Shown one piece after another: positions 57,585-64,000 of a stretch of DNA of 64,000 nucleotides (within the stretch, counting starts at the first letter, position 1; each line of letters begins with the position of its first letter). The DNA lies in NCBI GenBank assembly GCA_035079385.1, contig JAVHKY010000028.1, forward strand, positions 6,696,001 through 6,760,000, read 5' to 3'. Under the pieces are notes generated by a model. It was not told the origin of the DNA. It made no database searches and saw nothing but the letters and a program-made list of their open reading frames with translations. The stretch is from Aspidiotus rigidus. Its lineage: Eukaryota; Arthropoda; Insecta; Hemiptera; Diaspididae. The position numbers and the translations under genes were made by a program.

Positions 57585-57808
57585 TTTATTTCCTGGAAAG
57601 TCATAAGATTTAGAAATTTCCACAGGATTAGAGTTCGAAGAATGATGACGGTCCATTCATGGAAATTGAGTTTCAAATATTCCTCGCGCAGTTTCCCATC
57701 TTGAAGTCCGATCGTTTTTCTCAATAGTTCTATGATCATTTGGTCGTATGAAAATGCCTTGTTCGCAACATCGACATTTCTTTCTTCTGTGAAAAGCTGT
57801 TGTAGCTG
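57585..57808 (-). pseudogene. Repeated exon candidate, third block (QLFTEER type)
   Basis: Best copy: acceptor tttttttttttctcag at 57809, then LQQLFTEERNVDVANKAFSY, DQMIIELLRKTIGLQDGKLR and EEYLKLNFHEWTVII. No stop in the first 50 codons. A clear 5' splice site at its end was not found. Family unknown. Confidence 0.45.
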
Positions 57809-58194
57809 AGAAAAAAAAAAAAATGTTAAATATAATGATGGCCTTATAGGTACCTAATACAAAGTTGGGAGGAGGCTGCGATCTCATTATCGCATTTTAA
57901 ACTATGTGTTACTGTGTGATCCTTCAAGTGCAATACAAAAGTTTCAAAACTGTTCTCTCTTCCATTTCCTAACATTGTGAAAGAGCTGTACCTCATTTTA
58001 TTACAAAATGTTTGACTTTGTGTTCCGCGATGAGAACTTGTATGGTATCTAGTGGAATGTTGTTAGAGAGCGAGCATTCACTGAGCCGCCTAAATCCTAT
58101 TAGACATTCACGAAAATGCACATGAAACATGTGCACAATTAAAAAAATAATAAATAAATACAAAAATTGTAAGGACATGTCGATTAAACCTCTG

Positions 58195-58290
58195 ATTGAG
58201 CCTTCTTGCCCGAAATGAACCTCGTCGAATGGGAGAAACGAATTAAAATCAACGTCTTTTTTGAGGCGATTAAATTCCACTCCAATGTCT
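58195..58290 (-). pseudogene. Repeated exon candidate, third block (FNRLK type)
   Basis: Minus-strand VEFNRLKKDVDFNSFLPFDE with VHFGQEGSIRGLIDM. Upstream in the same frame there is a TGA, so an acceptor must lie close to VEFNRL, or the copy is broken. Confidence 0.4.
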
Positions 58291-60013
58291 CGATCTCAAA
58301 ACTTAGGCCGAAACTTCCCCTACTCTGTCAACATTGACCCCACTTCCATTTCTCCCTATTTTCTCACCCATTTCATTTACAAAGAAGTTCACTTCCATTG
58401 CCTAGTCCCCATATTACCCACTTTACTCCCTTGAGCCTCACTTACACCTAAAATAATATATGTGAAAATGAACGTATCCAGCTTACGCTCTGGATACGCC
58501 GGTACGGAATATGATCCGTGTACCTGGTCCTATATTCGCAAATGGATTGAGCATTGAAAACCGGCAAATCAAATGTAAATGCTTAAATCCAGCTGGCTGC
58601 CGAATTCTTCATGAGGAAAATCTGAAAAACAATGATCCTATCCTAAGAATCTCTTACCATGTCGTTGTTTGAGGAGGTAATAATTGGTGGGTAACGATCA
58701 GTACCCAGTGAATGTTCGGTATACTGAATTGGTAAAAAGTAACTCTTGGCTTGTTTTGGGGTGGTGCATTATATGGTTGATACCAGTTATTTTACTGTTA
58801 ATTTCCAATAAAATATTTTTCACTGTCATCCGATCAATTCTCTGAACAGTTCGTGCTTTGGGTTAGTACACCCACTTTTATCTCCGATACGTATTTTATG
58901 CGTCTATGGATGACTTCGGTATCCTACCTTCTTTCCAATCTCTTCTTCACTTGAATTGTATGAACGCACAGTGTGATGATTGATCGATACTTCCATGAGC
59001 AGGCCTACTTCTTCACCTTTATTTCTGGTTAAATTATACTTGGTTCACAAGGATCCGCGCTAGCGTTTGCATTCAAAATTATCCAAGTACTCATTCTAGC
59101 GGCTTTTGTATAACTCTTTCATCTCCCATACACCATTCTTTATATTCGAACGGCCCCAATCACTTTCGGAGAGAGTAGATTTGCAGTTTGTTGTCTTAAA
59201 AATCCACTTGTATATAACCGATAGTTATACAAAATTCGATTTGCACCGCATGTTTACTAAAATTAGCGGTCCAAGTCCTCCAACTGGACAAGAAATTGAT
59301 ACCTGAATTCGGAATCTTACTCGATCATATATTTCTAGTTAAAAAGAAAGGAAGAAAAAATGATCTTGCAATTTTTTCTCATCCAATACAGGTAAAAATA
59401 ATGAAATAAAAAATTAATATCAGTGTCAACATTTTTATCCTGTGGTACACCCCCTACTGAATTCAGTTCAATGTCCCACCATACATTTATACTGTCTTGT
59501 TTGCCTACAAAGGAAAACACGATTTGAAAATTGGTAAACTTTCTGGAAAAGTTTTTTGAAGAACATCAAAAATAAGAAAATTCCTACAATTTTAATTTCC
59601 AAACTGCAAATATTCTATAATTCGGTGAAACGGCATGTTTCCTTTACATTTTCATTTTATTTTACATTTTGAAATGTATTCTCCCAAAAAGTTGTGATTG
59701 AATTAGAAACTGGAATGAGAAAAATGAATCGAGAAATTATAGAATCCGTGGCTGTATATACTTTCCTTTAACAATTTTTTAGTCAATCAAAATGTACTGC
59801 TGCACATAGTGGAGCGAATTAAAATTCTGAAAAAGTAAACTAAGTAATATTTTCAAGATTGGAAAAAAAAAAAAAAAATGTTTTCACCATTTTCCGAATA
59901 TTGATCCTTCTTACAATTAGGGGGCAATGGCATAATTCTCAATGAAAAAATACAGATCAATAAGAAACCTAGAAAAGAAATAGAACAAAAAAAAAATTTT
60001 CTGGCATAGCCAA

Positions 60014-60151
60014 CATGTTTACTAAAATTAACGGTCCAAGGCCTCCAGCTGGACAAGAAATTGGTAGCTGAATTCGGAATCTCATGTTTACTAAAATTAA
60101 CGGTCCAAGGCCTCCAGCTGCACAAGAAATTGGTAACTGAATTCGGAATCT
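60014..60151. repeat. 69-bp direct duplication inside the unit
   Basis: catgtttactaaaattaacg through ctgaattcggaatct at 60014-60082 is immediately repeated at 60083-60151 with two base changes. The other units have one copy here (54976, 63327). Confidence 0.9.
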
Positions 60152-60683
60152 TACTCGATCATATATTTCTAGCTAAAAAGAGATGATCTTGAGGTTTCTT
60201 GTCATCCAATACAGGTAATAGTATATTACGTAACAGAGGCGGAAAATAAGCGATTAACGAGTCCGACGTTTGCGGAGCGAGCGAAGCTTCCCATGCCCTC
60301 ATCCTTGTGTTGAGCGAATTATTTCAGCAAGTAATTCACAAAAGACTCTGGTGGTTTCCAGAACAAAACAATTTACAATCTCCTACACCGGACGAAACTG
60401 TAAACTCTCGCCGACCTTTAAAAACGACATGAACAAACCTTGACCTCTTATACCGGATACTATTTTTTCGATCTCCAAGAAGCACACTTGCCGGTTTAGA
60501 GACATTTTACGTCGTGCACAAAATTTCACACATCTGGTCTCCGAGGAAACCGTTCAAAAATACTTGAATACATTTCTGTCAGAATACAGAACAAGCTCTC
60601 ATCGCATCATATAGTCGAAATTGGTGTTCCACAAAACAAATTGCTCATTCCTCTTCTCTTTTTGTACCGTATGTCCTTAACTA

Positions 60684-61160
60684 TTAGAATTTTGTCGCAA
60701 AATACATAATTTTCGCAGGGCCGCTTCTGGCTGAGGATCTCCGGCCACTCATTCGAACCAGTAGGTATGGAAGGTGAAAACTTGAAAAACCATTACAGTC
60801 CGACAACGAAAAGTTTACCATGCTTTGAACGATATTTTCGAGCTCCCTAACACTGAGATCTGATATTACCTGCAGCATATCTTGTCTGCTTTTGTGATAT
60901 ACAATATGTCTGCTTAGTCCCTTCTTATTCCAAAAAGTTCGTTCACATAAGTGACAAGGCATTCCATATGAAGCATCAGAATGGCAACGTCTAATATGCA
61001 GTCTTACCGATTTCAAAAACTGAAATTCTGTGTGGCATATTTCACAAATCAGTTCATTGGACGAAGTTGTTTAAAGAGACTGATTAGAGTTCTCAACTGA
61101 GACACGATCCTGAACAGTTTGCGGCATAGGTATAGTTGTTTCCTCCTGATCAGTCTGGTC
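60684..61160 (-). pseudogene. C2H2 two-finger gene fragment, last unit (finger 2 intact)
   Basis: Finger 2 is complete: CHLCERTFWNKKGLSRHIVY then H (C-x2-C-x12-H-x3-H), followed by KSRQDMLQVISDLSVRELEN and the Ser/Arg-rich tail ending TKF at 60684. In finger 1, RLHIRRCH is present and the CxxC region reads CEICHTEFQFLK. An in-frame stop lies between finger 1 and the upstream MPQTVQDRVSVENSN part (TTTAAAGAGAC on the plus strand), and a second lies in the upstream SLL region. It is a decayed relative of the 51.4- and 56.8-kb copies. Confidence 0.65.
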
Positions 61161-61227
61161 GTCTTAAAGAAGAGAGCTGTTGATGAAATTCAAGGCAGAT
61201 ACAAATGATGATTTTCACGTCTTACAG

Positions 61228-61545
61228 GCTTGTCGCTTGTGTGTCGCATGTGCAGCATCGCCCGTCATCCATAATGGAGTAGGTGCGGGTTGCGTATGCA
61301 TTTAATATTGTTTCCTTCAACACCGGAGTCGACCCTTTCGGGTATAGCTTCAGTGAAGGAGGAATTGTTAAAGCCGACTAAAAAGTCAAGCATCAAAAAG
61401 TAAGTAACATGCCCCTGACATGCATCTCCTCAGCAGATCTTCCGGTCACCCTCTGTTCAACGAAATCATTCGGAAAAGCAAAATCATTCGGAAGGCGAAA
61501 GATGTTTACATTCCAAAGAGACGCCAGAGCATCACGTCTTACAGG
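61228..61545 (-). pseudogene. Extra coding-like segment unique to the last unit
   Basis: Between the C2H2 part and the RRDALASLW exon, this unit has about 190 bp absent from unit 1. The minus strand reads VGFNNSSFTEAIPERVDSGV then EGNNIKCIRNPHLLHYG before a TGA. Directly upstream, at 61412-61545, is PVRRDALASLWNVNIFRLPN with DFVEQRVTGRSAEEMHVRG. The two are in different frames, so splicing or an indel lies between. The fuller copy suggests the other units lost this part. Family unknown. Confidence 0.4.
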
Positions 61546-62234
61546 CTATCAAAATTCATAACTTCCGGCTGTTATACATTGTGCGAACTACCAATAAAAT
61601 TTCTTTCGCTGTGGATGCATTTCATTAAGTCAGTACACCTCCTTTTATTTCTGATATATATTTTACCCGTCTATAAACGACTTTGGTATCATTGTGATGT
61701 TTTCCGCGTCTGAAATAAATGAAAAAAATAAAAAATAAAAAACAATGAAAATGGAATGAAACACAACTCACTAGTTATTTAATACCCGACTATAAAACGT
61801 TATTTATCAGTCACTACTACAAGATACGTTCAAACAGTGTAAGCGACTTTCCTTTCTTCTGTAAAAAGCTGTTCTGGCTGAAAAAAAAAAAAAAAAAAAA
61901 AAAAATGATATGATGTGTGAGGAGGCTGCGATCTCATTATCGCATTTTAAACTATGTGCTACTGTGTGATCCTTCAAGTGCAATACAAAAGTTTCAAAAA
62001 TTTTCTCTGTTCCATTTCCTAACTTTGTGAAAGAGCTGTACCTCGTTTTATTACAAAATGTTTGACTTGTATTCCACGATGAGAACTTGTATGGTATCTA
62101 GTGGAATGATGTTAAGGAGCGAGCATTCACTGAGACGCCAAAATTCTATTAGACATTCACGAAAACGTACATGAAACATGTGCACAATTAAAAAACTAAT
62201 GAATGAAAAAACAAACACAAAAATTGCATGGACA

Positions 62235-62350
62235 AGTCGTGTAAGTCTCTGATTTGCCCTTCTTGTCCAAAATGAACCTCGTCGAATGGGAAAAACGACT
62301 TAAAATCAACGTCTATTTTGAGGCGATTAAATTCCACTCCAATGTCTCAA
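62235..62350 (-). pseudogene. Repeated exon candidate, last unit (FNRL type)
   Basis: Diverged relative of the exon at 58195-58290; the opposite-strand frame 62254-62514 is its shadow. The plus-strand text aatgaacctcgtcgaatggg marks it. Confidence 0.35.
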
Positions 62351-62519
62351 ACTTGAAATCCAAGCCGAAACTTTCCCCTATTCTGTCAACATTGACCCCA
62401 CTTCCATTTCTCCCTATTTTCTCACCCATTTCCTTTACAAAGAAATTCACTTCCATTGCCGAGTCCCCATATTACCCACTTTACTCCCTTGAGCCTCACT
62501 TACACCTAAAATAATATAT

Positions 62520-64000
62520 GTGAAAATGAACGTAGGTATCCAGCTTACGCTCTGGGTACGCCGGTACGGAATATGATCCGTGTACCTGGTCCTATATTCG
62601 CAAATGGATTGAGCATCGAAAACCGGCAAATCAAATGTAAATGCTTAAATTTGGCTGGCTGCCAAATTCTTCATGAGGAAAATCTGAAAAACAATGATCG
62701 TATCGTAAGAATCTCTTACCATGTCGTTGTTTGAGGAGGTAATTGGTGGGTAACGGTCAGTAGTGAATGGTCGGTATTATGAATTAGTAAAAAAGTAACT
62801 CTTGGCTTGTTTTGGGGTGATGCATTATATGATTGATACCAGTTATTTTACTGTTAATATCCAATAAAATATTGTTCACTGTCATCCGATCAATTCTCTG
62901 GACAGTTCGTGATTGGATGCATTGGGTTAGTACACCCACTTTTATCTCCGATACGTATTTTATGCGTCTATGGATGACTTCGGTATCCTACCTCTTTTCC
63001 AATCTCTTCTTCACTTGAATTGTATGAACGCAAACTGTGATGGTTGATCGATGCTTCCATGAGCACGCCTAGCTACTTCTTCACCTTTATTCCTGGTTAA
63101 ATTATACTTGGTTCACAAGGATTCGCGCTGCCGTTCGCATTCAAAATTATCCAAGTACTCATTCCAGCGGCTTTTGTATAACTCTTTCATTTCCCATACG
63201 CCATTCTTTATTCGAACGGCCCCATTGCGATAAATCACTTTCGGAGAGAGTAGATTTGCAGTTTGTATAGTCTCAAAAATGCTCTAGTCTATAACCGATA
63301 GTTATACCAAATTCGATTTGCACCGCATGTTTACTAAAATTAGCGGTCCAAGTCCTCCAGCTTGACAAGAAATTGATAGCTGAATCGGAATCTTACTCGA
63401 TCATATATTTCTAGTTAAAAAGAAATGATCTTGAGGTTTCTTGTCATCCAATACAAGTAAAAATAATGAAAGAAAAAGTTAATATCAGCGTCTACATTTT
63501 TATCCTGTGGTACACCCTCTACTGAATTCAGTCCAATGTCCCGCAACGGAAAATTCAATGTAAAAATTGGAAAACTTTCTGGAAAAGTTTTTTGAAGAAC
63601 ATCAAAAATAAGAAAATTCCTGCAATTTTAATTTCCAAACTGCAAATATTCTATAATTCGGTGAAACGGCATGTTTCCTTTACATTTTCATTTTATTTTT
63701 ATTTTACATTTTGAAATTTATTCTCCCAAAAAGTTGTAACTGAATTAGAATCTGCAGTGAGAAAAATGAATCGAGAAATTATCGAATCCGTGACTGCATA
63801 TACTTTCCTTTACCAATTTTTTAGTCAATTAAAATGTACTGCTGCATATAGTGGAGCGAATTAAAATCGTGAAAAAGTAACCTGAGTAATATTTTCAAGA
63901 AGAAAAAAAAACAAAAAAAAACGAAGTACGCATTAAGGAAATGAGAAGAAAAATCAACAATACGTATTTATTCCAATCACAAAGAAATTGAAGGTGATCG
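62520..64000. other. Non-coding part of the last array unit, open at the window end
   Basis: Follows the same order of landmarks as 53.2-54.8 and 58.5-59.9 kb, with more substitutions and no MITE. From 63905 the text diverges from the other units (acaaaaaaaaacgaagtacg), so the array may end here. Confidence 0.6.

Larger units (their letters stand above)
50946..64000. repeat. Large tandem array, unit about 4.2-5.1 kb, running off the window
   Basis: Ordered landmarks repeat: cattgccctcatccttgtgt (50951, 55184, about 60292), the C2H2 exon (51.4, 56.8, 60.8 kb), ggctatcaaaattcataact (51.86, 55.7, 57.1, 61.55 kb), gatctcattatcgcatttta (52616, 57881, 61930), gaacctcgtcgaatggga or its variant (52.96, 56.26, 58.22, 62.28 kb), ccagcttacgctctgg (53.22, 56.5, 58.48, 62.54 kb), tgtttactaaaattagcggt (54.21, 59.25, 63.33 kb). 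Units: 50946-55176, 55177-56762 (short), 56763-60284, 60285 to the end. Unit 1 and the third block are almost identical over 53.2-54.7 and 58.5-59.8 kb. Confidence 0.95.

Overview
The window looks like intergenic and repeat-rich DNA of an arthropod nuclear genome, most likely an insect. The evidence is spliced genes with short introns, an innexin exon (an invertebrate gap-junction family), an exon resembling the C-terminus of CD36-class scavenger receptors, Penelope-like, I-like and RTE/L2-like retroelement debris, hAT/piggyBac-type MITEs and an AT-rich base composition. The species and order cannot be read from the sequence. Nothing bacterial or organellar is present, so operons and ribosome-binding sites do not apply.

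Layout. 1-2000 holds only a long (CT)n tract. 2.1-7.0 kb carries three minus-strand BTB/BACK-type genes; two form a 1.08-kb tandem duplication and each of the three has a different disabling lesion. 7.0-9.4 kb has a lysine/serine-rich minus-strand reading frame, a short tandem repeat, an unrecognised exon, and a spliced minus-strand gene with a duplicated module resembling the end of an ELM2-SANT region. 9.6-9.9 kb is a LINE RT fragment. 10.8-12.0 kb is a compositionally distinct, coding-like but frame-broken relic. 13-24 kb is mostly non-coding, with tandem duplications, hAT-type MITEs, hairpins and a CpG-richer, promoter-like stretch near 20.1-21.35 kb.

24.9-29.8 kb is a satellite array (about 15 monomers of roughly 340-355 bp, purine-rich on the plus strand) with higher-order repeats. 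33.7-34.8 kb is an element with 12-bp terminal inverted repeats. 34.8-35.65 kb is a nested inverted structure around a perfect 138-bp-arm palindrome that contains two opposed hammerhead-ribozyme-like motifs of Penelope type. 35.75-37.37 kb is the 3' part of an RNase-H-bearing I-like LINE, followed by a 12-bp minisatellite and a MULE/FLYWCH-type transposase remnant at 38.6-39.0 kb.

41.9-46.9 kb is a tandem array with two near-identical innexin exons and about nine copies of a one-helix C-terminal exon (CD36-like at its most complete end), all degenerate. 47.7-49.0 kb is a broken Penelope-like element with RT and GIY-YIG parts. 50.3-50.4 kb holds a likely terminal C2H2 zinc-finger exon. From 50.95 kb to the end there are tandem copies of a 4.2-5.1 kb unit carrying degenerating minus-strand exons, including a two-finger C2H2 module, with a piggyBac-like MITE present in one copy and absent from its paralogue.

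Few of the genes appear intact. The window is best read as a recombination-prone, TE-rich region where gene fragments have been tandemly copied and have then decayed.
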